This document shows positions 54,093 through 64,000 of a DNA stretch of 64,000 nucleotides, in pieces (within the stretch, counting starts at the first letter, position 1; the number at the start of each line of letters is the position of its first letter). Origin of the DNA: Solirubrobacter sp963798325 (lineage in GTDB: Bacteria; Actinomycetota; Thermoleophilia; Solirubrobacterales; Solirubrobacteraceae). A program made the translations under genes and the position numbers. The stretch covers positions 620,001-684,000 of the forward strand of contig CAWCSS010000009.1 of NCBI GenBank assembly GCA_963798325.1, read 5' to 3'. The notes under the pieces were generated by a model. The model saw only the letters and a program-made list of their open reading frames with translations, was not told the DNA's origin and made no database searches.

Positions 54093-54598
54093 CGCTCGGC
54101 CGGAAAGTCCTGGTCGTGCTCGAGCACGGCGGAACCGTCGCCCGGATCGCGGGCGTGCAGGGCATCCATCGTTCCAGGCCGGACACGCCGCGCACGCAGG
54201 ATGCGGGCTTCGGCTACCTCGTCGCATCGGTCGTGGACGCGTTGAGTGCCGGGCGTGAGTTCACCGTCTGGGACGATCCCCGCATCAATCGCCTCGCGAC
54301 ACCTGTGCTCGCCACCGACGCGGGCGAGCTGATCTGGCGCGCGTTGGAACGCGAGGTCACGGGCACGCTGCATTGCGTGGGCTCCGAGCACATCGACCGC
54401 GTGACGCCGGCGCGGCGCGCCGTCGAGCACTTCGGGCTCGAGCCCGACCTGCTCCTGGTCGGCCCGTACGAAGGCCGCCTCGACGAGCGGATCCCGACGG
54501 ACACGCGGCTGGACGCCACCCACACCGCCGCGCTGCTCGCTGTCGAGCTCCCGGACGTCGGCCGGCTGCTGGAGGGCCTCGCATGCGCTACGACGTGA
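54077..54598 (+). CDS. Truncated RmlD-like sugar-nucleotide-binding protein
   Basis: 173 aa from GTG 54077. Residues ~45-165 match the C-terminal half of dTDP-4-dehydrorhamnose reductase-type SDR proteins: GFGYLVASVVDALSAGREFT, VWDDPRINRLATPVLATDAG, GTLHCVGSEHIDRVTPARRA and DTRLDATHTAALLAVELPDV. The N-terminal Rossmann half, including the GxxGxxG and YxxxK motifs, is absent; the first ~40 residues are unlike the family. Probably a deletion derivative retained between iolG and iolC, with which it overlaps at both ends. Confidence 0.6.
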   Translation: MFASLTLGRKVLVVLEHGGTVARIAGVQGIHRSRPDTPRTQDAGFGYLVASVVDALSAGREFTVWDDPRINRLATPVLATDAGELIWRALEREVTGTLHCVGSEHIDRVTPARRAVEHFGLEPDLLLVGPYEGRLDERIPTDTRLDATHTAALLAVELPDVGRLLEGLACATT

Positions 54599-55473
54599 TC
54601 ACCATGGGCCGGATCGGCGTCGACATCTACCCGCTGCAGACGGGCGTGTCGCTGCGCCACGTCGAGTCCTTCGGCAAGTATCTCGGCGGCTCGTCGTCGA
54701 ACGTCGCGGTGGCCGCCGCCCGCTACGGCCGCAAGGTGGCCACGATCACGCGCACGGGCCGCGATCCCTTCGGCGAGTTCCTCCACGACGCGCTGCGGGG
54801 CTTCAACGTCGACGACCGCTGGGTGACGCCGGTCGACGGCCTGCCGACGCCGGTGACGTTCTGCGAGATCTTCCCGCCCGACGACTTCCCGCTGTACTTC
54901 TACCGCTTCCCCAAGGCGCCCGATCTGGAGATCAGGACGGAGGAGCTCGAGCTTGGCGCGATCCGGTCCTCGAAGGTGTTCTGGGCAACGGTCACCGGTC
55001 TGTCGCAGGAGCCGTCGCGCTCCGCGACGCTCGCGGCGCTGGAGGCGAGCGCCGGGATCACGGTCCTCGACCTCGACTGGCGCCCGATGTTCTGGGAGTC
55101 GCGCGAGGAGGGCCGCAAGTGGGTGCGCGAGGCCCTGAGGCACGCGGACGTCGCGGTCGGCAACGAGGACGAGTGGGAGACCGCGGGCGACACCGACGTC
55201 GAGTTCGTGATCCGCAAGCGCGGACCGCGGGGCGTGTTCGCGCGGCGTGGCGGCGAGTCGGTGGAGGTCCCGCCGGCGCCGGTCGAGGTGGTCAACGGCC
55301 TCGGCGCGGGTGACGCCTTCGGCGGCGCGCTCTGCCACGGGCTGCTCGCGGAGTGGGACCTGGAACGGATGATGCGGTTCGCCAACGCGGCCGGCGCGAT
55401 CGTCGCCGGACGGCTGTCCTGCGCGGATGCGATGCCGACCGCGGAAGAGGTTGAGGAGAAGCTCGATGCTTGA
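54583..55473 (+). CDS. iolC: 5-dehydro-2-deoxygluconokinase
   Basis: 296 aa, intact, ATG 54583. PfkB/ribokinase family: MGRIGVDIYPLQTGVSLRHV, KYLGGSSSNVAVAAARYGRK, ITRTGRDPFGEFLHDALRGF, FYRFPKAPD, and the catalytic VNGLGAGDAFGGALCHGLLA (GAGD). It phosphorylates 5-dehydro-2-deoxygluconate. Stop overlaps iolB. Confidence 0.95.
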   Translation: MRYDVITMGRIGVDIYPLQTGVSLRHVESFGKYLGGSSSNVAVAAARYGRKVATITRTGRDPFGEFLHDALRGFNVDDRWVTPVDGLPTPVTFCEIFPPDDFPLYFYRFPKAPDLEIRTEELELGAIRSSKVFWATVTGLSQEPSRSATLAALEASAGITVLDLDWRPMFWESREEGRKWVREALRHADVAVGNEDEWETAGDTDVEFVIRKRGPRGVFARRGGESVEVPPAPVEVVNGLGAGDAFGGALCHGLLAEWDLERMMRFANAAGAIVAGRLSCADAMPTAEEVEEKLDA

Positions 55474-56220
55474 GTTCACGGGGCTGCGGATCGTCGAAGG
55501 CGCCGACACCTTCGACACCGGCGACCACGAGCTGATCGTGCTGCCGCTGAGCGGGTCCTGCGACGTGACGATCGACGGCGAGCGGTTCTCGCTCAACGGG
55601 CGCGCGGACGTCTTCGCCGGCGTGACCGACTTCGTCTACGCGCCGCGTGACGCGCACGTGGAGATCGAGGGCGAGGGGCGCTTCGCGCTGCCGTCCGCGC
55701 GTGCCGACCGGCGCCTGGCCGCCCGCTACGTCTCCGACATCGCGGTCGAGCTCCGGGGCGCCGGGCAGGCGTCGCGCCAGGTGAACAACTTCTGCTCGCC
55801 GGAGGCCTTCGAGGCCGACCGCCTGATCGCCGTCGAGGTCCTCACCCCGGGCGGCAACTGGTCCTCCTATCCCCCGCACAAGCACGACGAGGACGTCCCC
55901 GGCGTCGAGACCGTGCTCGAGGAGATCTACTACTTCGAGGTCGCCGGCGGCGGATTCGGCTACCAGCGCGTGTACTCGTCCGGGCCGGAACGCCCGATCG
56001 ACGTCCTGCGGGAGGTGCGCAGCGGCGACCGGATCGACATGCCGTGGGGCTACCACGGCCCGTCGATGGCCGCCCCGGGCTACGACCTCTACTACCTCAA
56101 CGTCATGGCCGGCCCCGGCGAGCGCGCGTGGCGCTTCACCGACGACCCCGCCCACGCATGGATACGAGACACCTGGGCCGACCAAGCGCTCGATCCGCGA
56201 CTGCCCTTCGGGAGGCAAAC

Positions 56221-56224
<4 letters not shown>
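55466..56224 (+). CDS. iolB: 5-deoxy-glucuronate isomerase
   Basis: 252 aa, intact, ATG 55466. Bicupin: LIVLPLSGSCDVTIDGERFS, FVYAPRDAHVEI, then NWSSYPPHKHDEDVPGVETV with metal ligands His/Glu, LEEIYYFEVAGGGFGYQRVY, MPWGYHGPSMAAPGYDLYYL and GPGERAWRF. It isomerises 5-deoxy-glucuronate to 5-dehydro-2-deoxygluconate. ATGA overlap with iolD. Confidence 0.96.
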
Positions 56225-58050
<1,826 letters not shown>

Positions 58051-58483
58051 GCACCAGCGTCGGGAGCATCAGCCATCGCATCGGTTGGGTCGCCGCGCCG
58101 GACGGCACGGGCGCTTCACCTGGGTGAAACCTCGGCGGACGGCCCGGACACGGCTACGGTCGCGCGCCTTGCCGGAACCGGACCACGCAAAAGGCTCGAC
58201 CTTCTGCCAGCAGACAGGGTGTCAGCGCTGCGACAGGATGCAGCGACACATGAGCGGACGCTCCGTTTGATCGCCGTCCACCGATCATTTGTCCCTTCAT
58301 GAGAGGAATGCTTGACATTTGATTGCAATGTCAAGATGCTTCTGCCGGGTCCTAGACACGCTTATGGCGTTCTAACCAACAAATGAAGGTCAGAGCTCGG
58401 TCAGGACGACCGTGCGCGACGCGCCCGCCGTTGCCTGCTTTGCCCTGCCAGTGACCAATAGCGGGCGGTGAGGAGAGGATGCC
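58051..58483. other. Non-coding interval between iolD and the Tat-dependent TIM-barrel gene
   Basis: 433 bases with no supportable gene. It becomes locally AT-richer from 58260 on. It holds a small palindrome TTCACC-TG-GGTGAA (58115-58128), a strong inverted repeat (58311-58335) and, near the 3' end, the ribosome binding site GAGGAGAGG (58471-58479) of the next gene. No clear T-tract terminator for the iol operon is visible. Confidence 0.6.
58311..58335. promoter_or_regulatory. Inverted repeat with outward and inward TTGACA boxes
   Basis: CTTGACATT, 7-base spacer TGATTGC, AATGTCAAG: perfect 9-bp arms. Each arm contains TTGACA, the consensus -35 hexamer, on opposite strands. No good -10 is seen 16-18 bases downstream on either strand, so an operator for a dimeric regulator is at least as likely as a promoter. 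It lies ~150 bases before the Tat-dependent gene. Confidence 0.5.
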
Positions 58484-59779
58484 GTGAACGCGGATGAACT
58501 CCGCATTGATCGACGGCGGTTCCTGGGAGGCGCGGCGGGAGTCGCGGGCGCAGCAGCGCTCGCTTCGTGGGCTCCACGCGCACTCAGTAAGCCCGGCGGT
58601 CCCAATGCCCCGATCGTGTTCAAGGAGTCGTTGATCGCTCAGCACTTCTCGGTGCGCGACGCAACGACCCGTGTCCCGTCGACGAGCGCCAGCCCGGTGA
58701 TGGGCTACCTCGGCGGCCCGACCTTCCCGGACGATCCGACCGATCTCGGCCCCCTCGTCCCGCTGCCCGGCGGCTACCAGGAGGTCTTCAAGTTCCTGGG
58801 CGAGTGCGGCTACGGCGGTTTCGAGTTCTACCAGTTGACGCAGAACGCAGCGGCCCCCGGCGGTGCGAACCCGAGCGTCCAACTGATCCGCCAGTGGCTC
58901 GACGACGCCGGCATCAAGTCGATGGGCACCCATCAGGGTGGCCTCGGCGCGTTCAACGCCACGACCGGGCAGCTCTCCACCACGGGCCAGACGCTCGTCG
59001 CGCAGGCCGAGGTGCTCGGCCACAAGTACATCGGCACCGCGGGTGACCCGTCCAGCGCCAACACGATCGCCGCGTGGGCGACGGCGTGCGACAACTACAA
59101 CCGCTATGGCCAGCTGATGTGGGAGCAGTACGGCATCAAGGTCTACCTGCACCCCGAGCAGAACAACTGGCAGTTCATCGCCGACCCGGCGATCCCGGTC
59201 GCGGACCGTCCGCACCGGATCGACTACTTCGTGGCGAACACGGATCAGCGCTACGTGTTCCTCGAGCCCGACATCTACCACATGTACAACGCGCGTGGCC
59301 GCTTCCCGAACGTGGACGGCACGCTGTGGGATCCGATCAACTACCTCCAGAAGAACTGGAAGCGTCTGATCGGCTGGCACGTCAAGGACGCCGTCCGCAC
59401 CGCGGTCCCGGTCGCCCCTCCCGGTAACCCGTTCGAGCAGACCAAGATCCGCGCCGGCTTCCCGATCAACGGCGGTGTGGACGTCATCTACTCCGGTGAG
59501 GGCCACCTCGGCAACGGCTCCGCCGCGGCCGCGCAGGCGGGCTACACCCCGAAGGTGTACGGCTTCGACCCTGGAGCCACCGCGCCTTCGGCGGCTCCCG
59601 GCCCGGACCCCCGCGTGTGGGGCTTCCGGCGTGAGTTCACCGAGATCATGGCCAACCGCGCGCGTGGCTTCAAATACCACGTGCTGGAGTCCGACTCCGG
59701 TCCCGGCGGCGCCGTCGACCAGGGCCGTTCGCTGCGTCACGCGAAGATCAGCGCCAAGTACCTGCTCGGGATGAAGTAA
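58484..59779 (+). CDS. Tat-exported xylose-isomerase-like TIM-barrel protein
   Basis: 431 aa, GTG 58484 after GAGGAGAGG. Twin-arginine signal: IDRRRFLGGAAGVAGAAALA, cleavage probably after a following Ala (SWAPRA-LS). Barrel: KFLGECGYGGFEFYQLTQNA, GIKSMGTHQGGLGAFNATTG, VLGHKYIGTAGDPSSANTIA, VYLHPEQNNWQFI, YVFLEPDIYHMYNARGRFPN and LIGWHVKDAVRTAVP, giving the Glu/Asp/His metal-site pattern of sugar epimerases/isomerases. Secreted folded via Tat; substrate unknown, related in fold to IolE. TAATG overlap with the next gene. Confidence 0.88.
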   Translation: MNADELRIDRRRFLGGAAGVAGAAALASWAPRALSKPGGPNAPIVFKESLIAQHFSVRDATTRVPSTSASPVMGYLGGPTFPDDPTDLGPLVPLPGGYQEVFKFLGECGYGGFEFYQLTQNAAAPGGANPSVQLIRQWLDDAGIKSMGTHQGGLGAFNATTGQLSTTGQTLVAQAEVLGHKYIGTAGDPSSANTIAAWATACDNYNRYGQLMWEQYGIKVYLHPEQNNWQFIADPAIPVADRPHRIDYFVANTDQRYVFLEPDIYHMYNARGRFPNVDGTLWDPINYLQKNWKRLIGWHVKDAVRTAVPVAPPGNPFEQTKIRAGFPINGGVDVIYSGEGHLGNGSAAAAQAGYTPKVYGFDPGATAPSAAPGPDPRVWGFRREFTEIMANRARGFKYHVLESDSGPGGAVDQGRSLRHAKISAKYLLGMK

Positions 59780-60438
59780 TGCGTTCCCTGCGGGTTCTGA
59801 TGGCCGCGTTGCTCGTGCTCCTGACCGCCCCCGTGGCGGCCTTTGCGCACGGCGATCCGACGACGCACTACCTCGAGTCCAGCGACTTCTACCCCGGTTT
59901 CAGCACCAACCGGCCGTCCCAGGCCACCGAGCTGCAGCTGGTGGGGTTGATGGACGCCGCCAAGCAGGCGGGCTACCCGATGAAGGTCTCACTACTGGGT
60001 GGCGAGGACGACCTCGTCGACAAGCCGGAGATGTTCAAGACCCCGCAGAAGTACGCGAACTTCGTCGCCGTGGAGCTCAAGCGCTCGAGCGTCCCACTCG
60101 TCGGCCCGGTCGTGGTCGTCTCCCCCTACGGCGTCGGCATCGCCGGCCCCGGGGCGGAGCACCTCGATCTGCAGACGGGGAAGGACGGCGAGCAACTCGC
60201 CGCCGCCGCCACTTCCGCGATCCGCCAGCTGGCACAGCACGCCGGGCACCCGCTGCCCGCCAACGTGCCGCCGGCCAAGGTCCCGGTCGTGGAACCGGTC
60301 AAGACGAGCTCGGGCCCGGGCTACGACCTGAGCGGGCTGACGCCGTTCGCGGTCTTCATCGCGATCTTCGGCAGCGCCGTGCTCTACCTGCAGATTCGCA
60401 CGCGGATGGCTCGCCGCCGCATGCCCCGGGGCGCCTGA
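59779..60438 (+). CDS. Exported, C-terminally membrane-anchored protein of unknown function
   Basis: 219 aa, ATG 59779 coupled to the preceding gene (TAATG). Signal peptide LRVLMAALLVLLTAPVAAFA-HG, extracellular domain (SSDFYPGFSTNRPSQATELQ, KVSLLGGEDDLVDKPEMFKT), and a C-terminal helix FAVFIAIFGSAVLYLQIRTR followed by basic MARRRMPRG, i.e. a type I topology. Not assigned to a named family. Likely works with the neighbouring exported proteins. Confidence 0.8.
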   Translation: MRSLRVLMAALLVLLTAPVAAFAHGDPTTHYLESSDFYPGFSTNRPSQATELQLVGLMDAAKQAGYPMKVSLLGGEDDLVDKPEMFKTPQKYANFVAVELKRSSVPLVGPVVVVSPYGVGIAGPGAEHLDLQTGKDGEQLAAAATSAIRQLAQHAGHPLPANVPPAKVPVVEPVKTSSGPGYDLSGLTPFAVFIAIFGSAVLYLQIRTRMARRRMPRGA

Positions 60439-60484
60439 CATGGCACCCCGTCTGAACCCACTTTCGCCACCAAGGAGAACATAC

Positions 60485-61724
60485 GTGCCCAGCCCAGTCC
60501 GGGCCTTTATGGCCGCGGCCGGGGCGCTGATGGCCACGGGGGCGCTCTGCGCTTCCGCCGCGTCAGCTGCACCTGTGCTGTACGGGGCTACGGGTGTCGC
60601 CGCCGACGACACCCTTCCGGCCTCGAACCTCTACACCATCAACCCCGCCACCGGGGCCGCCACCAGCATCGGCTCGATCGGCGAGGCCATCACCGGCCTC
60701 GCGTTCGACAACGCCGACGGCGGCAAGCTCTACGGCGTGACCGGCGGGGTCTACCTGTCCGGCAAGGAGCGCAAGCTCCTGTCGATCAACCCGGCGACCG
60801 GCGCCAGCACGGTGGTCGGCTCGCTCGGCGCCAATGAGATCGAGGACATCGCGTTCTCGGCCCTCGGCCAGCTCTACGGCTGGAACGAGACCGGCGACGA
60901 TCTCTACTCGATCAACAAGGCCACCGGCGCGCTGACCAAGGTCGGCGAGTCCAACCTCACGCTCAGCTGGGGCGACGGCCTCGCGTTCGATCGCAACGGC
61001 TGGCTGTGGGCCGCGCTCGACGGTGACTACGGCCCGCTCTCGCGGATCGACCCCGCCACCGGCACGGTGACCAAGGGCGTCAAGCTCAACGGCACGCCGA
61101 ACAAGACCGGCAACCTGATCTCGTCCGCCGACTTCGACTGCGACGGCTCCGTCCTGTGGGGCGTCGTGAACGACTTCGGCGGCGCGACCAACGTCGTCAC
61201 CATCGACACCGCGACCGGCGCGATCACCAACAAGGGTGCCTCGATCGCCGGCCTGGACTCGCTCGCGTGGGGCGGCTGCCCGCCGCCGCCGCAGACGAGC
61301 CCCGGCGGCACCGTGCCGGCCACGCTGGCGCTGACCCTCGGGTCCGCTCCCGCGCAGCTCGGCTCGTTCATCCCCGGCATCGCCGGCGACTACATGAGCT
61401 CGGTCTCAGCCGAACGTCATCTCCACCGCCGGCGACGCGGCGCTCTCGGTCGCTGACCCGAGCACCAACAACCCGGGCAAGCTGGTCAACGGCACGTTCT
61501 CGCTGCCGCAGGCCCTCCAGGCCAAGGCGACCACGGCGAGCGCGCCGAACGGCGTCTTCGGGGCCATCAGCGCCAACCCGCTGGTGCTCACCTCCTGGAC
61601 CGCGCCGGTCTCCAACGACACCGTGACGGTCTCGTTCAAGCAGTCCATCGGCGCCAACGACGCGCTGCGCACCGGCACCTACGCCAAGACGCTCACCTTC
61701 ACGCTGTCGACGACGACTCCGTAA
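60485..61724 (+). CDS. Secreted beta-propeller-like protein with C-terminal beta-sandwich (one-base shift)
   Basis: ~412 aa. GTG 60485 after AAGGAGAAC; signal VRAFMAAAGALMATGALCAS to ASAAP. Repeated blades of the form NLYTINPATGAATSIGSIGE, KLLSINPATGASTVVGSLGA, DLYSINKATGALTKVGESNL and LSRIDPATGTVTKGVKLNG suggest a WD/NHL-like propeller. After a Pro-rich joint (CPPPPQTSPGG) and a +1 shift near 61410 comes a sandwich domain ending YAKTLTFTLSTTTP. Extracellular, function unknown. The propeller repeat is clear; the family is not. Confidence 0.8.
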
Positions 61725-61808
61725 TTGGTGACCACCCCCGCCGGCCGGCCGTCACGCCAGTGACGGCCGGCCAGCAGGGCTTCGTTTATCGGAAAGGATG
61801 GAACAGGC

Positions 61809-61979
61809 ATGCCGAACATCGGCCCCATGGAACTCATCGTCGTGCTGGTGATCGCGCTGCTCGTGCTCGGTCCCAAGCGCCTCCCCGCCGCCGGCAAGAG
61901 CCTCGGCGAGGGCATTCGCGGATTCCGCGACTCGATCAGCGGTCGCTCCGAGAGCGCCGTCGACGAGCTCACCGACTGA
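61809..61979 (+). CDS. tatA: Sec-independent protein translocase TatA/E-like subunit
   Basis: 56 aa, ATG 61809 after GAAAGGA. MPNIGPMELIVVLVIALLVL is the single N-terminal helix, followed by the hinge GPKRLPAAGKSLGEGIRGFR and an acidic-amphipathic tail (DSISGRSESAVDELTD): the complete TatA pattern. It forms the Tat pore with TatC, which is not in this window. The presence of a Tat substrate three genes upstream fits. Its stop overlaps the convergent hydrolase gene by 11 bases. Confidence 0.93.
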   Translation: MPNIGPMELIVVLVIALLVLGPKRLPAAGKSLGEGIRGFRDSISGRSESAVDELTD

Positions 61980-63873
61980 GCGTTCGCCACAACCGGCGCG
62001 CCAGCCCGTCACCGAAGCGGTTGACGTGCGGGCGCGCCCAGGCGATCACGGGCAGCCACACCAGCCAGAAGCCGAGGGTCATCAGCAGCGCGGGGATGGC
62101 CAGATCGCGCAGCGCGAAGCCGACTTGCGTGACCGCCCACTCGTTGTCGCCGCGGCTGCAGTAGCGCGGCTGATTCTGTGACCGGCAGTATTTCTCCGGG
62201 TCGGGCTCCATCAGCTCGGTCAGCGTCCGGCGTCCGCCCGGGGGCGCGGTGTCGCGCCCCGGATGCGTGTTCAGCCACCGGTCGAGCACGCGCTTCATCT
62301 CCTCATGCCCGAGCTCGTTCGGGTGAAAGCTGTTGTGGATCCAGTTGGTCGGCATCACCGCCTGATCGACGAAGCCGTTGATCGACTTCAGCGCGATGAA
62401 GTTCACCCCCGCCTGGTTGGGGTCACAGATGCGCCGGCCGGAGTCGGTCAGCACCGTCTCCATATCGCGCAGGTAGAAGAAGCCGTGTGAGCGGGCGGCG
62501 TCGGCGATCACGCCGTTGAGCTGCGACACGAAGGCGTTGACGAACTGGTGCTCGTCGTCCTCGAGCAGCGAGGCCGGGCAGCTCTTCGCGGCCACGGGCT
62601 GTGGGTACGGCACGACGAGGACGGGGACACCGGGCAGTTGATCCTCGAGTTGGTCGTACGCGGCGTTCACCTCCCCGGCCACGCGGTCGTCCAGCCGGTC
62701 GAGCCAGAGCTGTCCGCGCTCGACGCAACTGCCCGGTGCGACGCACGCCACGCCGAGGTCGGCGAACCCGGCGTCGTTGCCGCCGATGCTGACGATCACC
62801 AGCCGGATGTCCTTGGCGTCGAGGCGCTTGACCTGGGCGAGCTGGGTCATCCCGGGACCGCCGACCGGCTCGTCCGGCCAGTGCGCGTGCTGGTGCAGGT
62901 CGACCGCGACCGCGCCGGAGCAGGCGAAGAACGCCAGCTTGAGGCCCTGCTCGCGAGCCACACTCGGCGCGTACGCGTCCGGCGAGCGACGGCACTCGTT
63001 GCGCTTGGCCACGTTCGTGCCCTCGTAGAACGTCTGCGCGCCCTCTCCGGACATGTACGAGTCGCCGAGCGCGACCAGGGTGGGCTTGCCTTTGACCGGC
63101 GTCAACGACGCATCGGGGTCGACGCCGCGAGGGATCGTGGTCCACACCAGTGCCAGCACCGTCACCACCAGCAGCACGTCGGCCTGCGTGCTCGAGGCGA
63201 TGGCCGGCACGAGCGCGGCCAGCGCCAGGGCGATGAGCAGGACGGGCGCACCGGTCGCGGCCAGCCACAGCGCGGAGATGACCAGTGCGAGCGCGGCCAG
63301 TGCGATGCCCGCGCGCGGCCACGGGAGCGGCTCGCGCAGCACGTCCTCGCTGAGCAGCGACAACCCGACCGGGGCGGCCAGCACGGCGACGACGCACAGC
63401 GCCAACCACCAGCCGGAGACGGTGAAACAGAGGACCAGGCCGAGCACGAACACCGCGGCGCACGCCGCGCCGACCTTCAGTCCCCGCGCGGGCGCGCCGC
63501 CCGTGCGCTTGCGCAGCTCCCCCAGCAGGTGGCCGATGCCGAGATAGAACGCGCACAGTCCCGCGAGCCCCCACCCGCCGGTCGTGTGCCCACGCCACGT
63601 CAAGAGCCCCCACGCCGCGAGCAGCAGCACGCCCACGCCGATGATCGCCAACGGCACCGCCAGCCGCTGGGGGCGCGTGAGGACGTCCCGGCCGCGGTCG
63701 AGCGTCAACTGCAGCACCGCCGCGGCGGCCACCAGCAGCACCACCGCGCCGATGACGGTGGCGAGCGATCGGACGTGCCCACCGACGGAGAGCCCGAGGA
63801 ACGCGATCGCGTACAGCACCCCCGCGAGCACGAGCCCCCGGACGAACGGCGCGGTGTCGCGTGGGGTGGTCAT
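61969..63873 (-). CDS. Membrane-anchored SGNH/GDSL hydrolase
   Basis: 634 aa from ATG 63873. About nine transmembrane helices fill the first ~275 residues (for example LVLAGVLYAIAFLGLSVGG, LAVPLAIIGVGVLLLAAWGL). The extracellular hydrolase: TLVALGDSYMSGEGAQTFYE (Ser block I), LVIVSIGGNDAGFADLGVAC (GGND block III), and WIHNSFHPNELGHEEMKRVL (block V, with HPN and a second His). A final helix, LLMTLGFWLVWLPVIAWAR, anchors the C-terminus. Probably a lipase/esterase or glycan deacylase at the cell surface. Intact frame. Confidence 0.88.
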   Translation of the reverse strand: MTTPRDTAPFVRGLVLAGVLYAIAFLGLSVGGHVRSLATVIGAVVLLVAAAAVLQLTLDRGRDVLTRPQRLAVPLAIIGVGVLLLAAWGLLTWRGHTTGGWGLAGLCAFYLGIGHLLGELRKRTGGAPARGLKVGAACAAVFVLGLVLCFTVSGWWLALCVVAVLAAPVGLSLLSEDVLREPLPWPRAGIALAALALVISALWLAATGAPVLLIALALAALVPAIASSTQADVLLVVTVLALVWTTIPRGVDPDASLTPVKGKPTLVALGDSYMSGEGAQTFYEGTNVAKRNECRRSPDAYAPSVAREQGLKLAFFACSGAVAVDLHQHAHWPDEPVGGPGMTQLAQVKRLDAKDIRLVIVSIGGNDAGFADLGVACVAPGSCVERGQLWLDRLDDRVAGEVNAAYDQLEDQLPGVPVLVVPYPQPVAAKSCPASLLEDDEHQFVNAFVSQLNGVIADAARSHGFFYLRDMETVLTDSGRRICDPNQAGVNFIALKSINGFVDQAVMPTNWIHNSFHPNELGHEEMKRVLDRWLNTHPGRDTAPPGGRRTLTELMEPDPEKYCRSQNQPRYCSRGDNEWAVTQVGFALRDLAIPALLMTLGFWLVWLPVIAWARPHVNRFGDGLARRLWRTLSR

Positions 63874-63954
63874 CGAGTCAGAGAGCGCACGAGCGTCGAC
63901 CGTGATACTCGCGGCTGAGCAACTTTCGCGCTCGCGGACGTGTTGCAACGGTCG

Positions 63955-64000
63955 ATGATGCGTATCTCTCTTCTCGCCGCCGCCGCGGCGGTGGCCTTGA
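63955..64000 (+). CDS. Start of an exported protein, cut by the window edge
   Basis: ATG 63955 (or 63958) opens MMRISLLAAAAAVAL up to the last base: a basic residue followed by a hydrophobic Ala/Leu stretch, as in a signal peptide. Divergent from the SGNH hydrolase with ~80 bp between starts. Only 15 codons are visible, so no function can be given. Confidence 0.4.
   Translation, partial: MMRISLLAAAAAVAL

Overview
The window is very GC-rich actinobacterial DNA. Gene content (inositol catabolism, an aerobic-style cobalamin cluster, a bacteriophytochrome, many PAS/GAF kinases), frequent GTG starts and dense ATGA/GTGA gene overlaps suggest a soil member of the Thermoleophilia (Solirubrobacter/Conexibacter-like). 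That placement is inference; there is no rRNA or other marker here.

Layout. 1-2.1 kb: the 3' part of a large ATP-dependent LuxR regulator. 2.2-5.4 kb (minus): a PhzF-like protein, a glyoxalase-fold dioxygenase, a carboxylesterase and a methyltransferase; the dioxygenase/esterase pair resembles MhqO/MhqD quinone resistance and has a MarR-type inverted repeat in front. 5.4-6.2 kb: two STAS proteins. 6.2-30.3 kb: a nearly complete cobalamin locus. It holds cobT on the minus strand, then a B12 riboswitch and about twenty translationally overlapping plus-strand genes: alpha-ribazole phosphatase fused to cbiB, cobQ, cobN, a ChlI/ChlD-type chelatase subunit, cobO, cobB, cobI, cbiQ, cbiX-cbiO, cobJ, cobA, cbiM, cobM, cobL, cobE, cobH, cobU, threonine-phosphate decarboxylase and cobS. 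A second B12 riboswitch precedes the cobalt importer cbtBA. cobF and cobK are divergent and share their start tetranucleotide CATG. No precorrin-3B synthase (CobG) is seen.

30.3-46.6 kb is mostly signalling: PiT phosphate transporter, CheY/CheD/CheC/CheA without receptor or CheW, three PAS/GAF histidine kinases, a GGDEF-EAL protein, an MFS transporter, a lytic transglycosylase, a RsbU-type phosphatase and a response regulator. 46.6-50.5 kb (minus): heme oxygenase, bacteriophytochrome and response regulator lie downstream of two LacI-family genes, one with a large internal deletion. 50.6-58.05 kb (plus): an inositol operon (iolE-like, collapsed ABC importer remnant, Gfo/Idh oxidoreductase, iolG, truncated RmlD-like gene, iolC, iolB, iolD) facing the LacI genes across palindromic operators. 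58.5-64 kb: exported proteins, including a Tat-dependent TIM-barrel protein and tatA, then a membrane-anchored SGNH hydrolase.

Two window-wide features matter. First, a short palindrome (arms AACCTAAAGGGGCC) recurs at gene ends and starts and adds the peptide LKGPGPF or a variant to several proteins. Second, many genes are broken by single-base shifts, most often a net +1, frequently in G or C runs. These look like consensus errors, so frameshifted genes are listed as CDS with the shift noted; genes lacking whole domains are listed as pseudogenes or partial genes.
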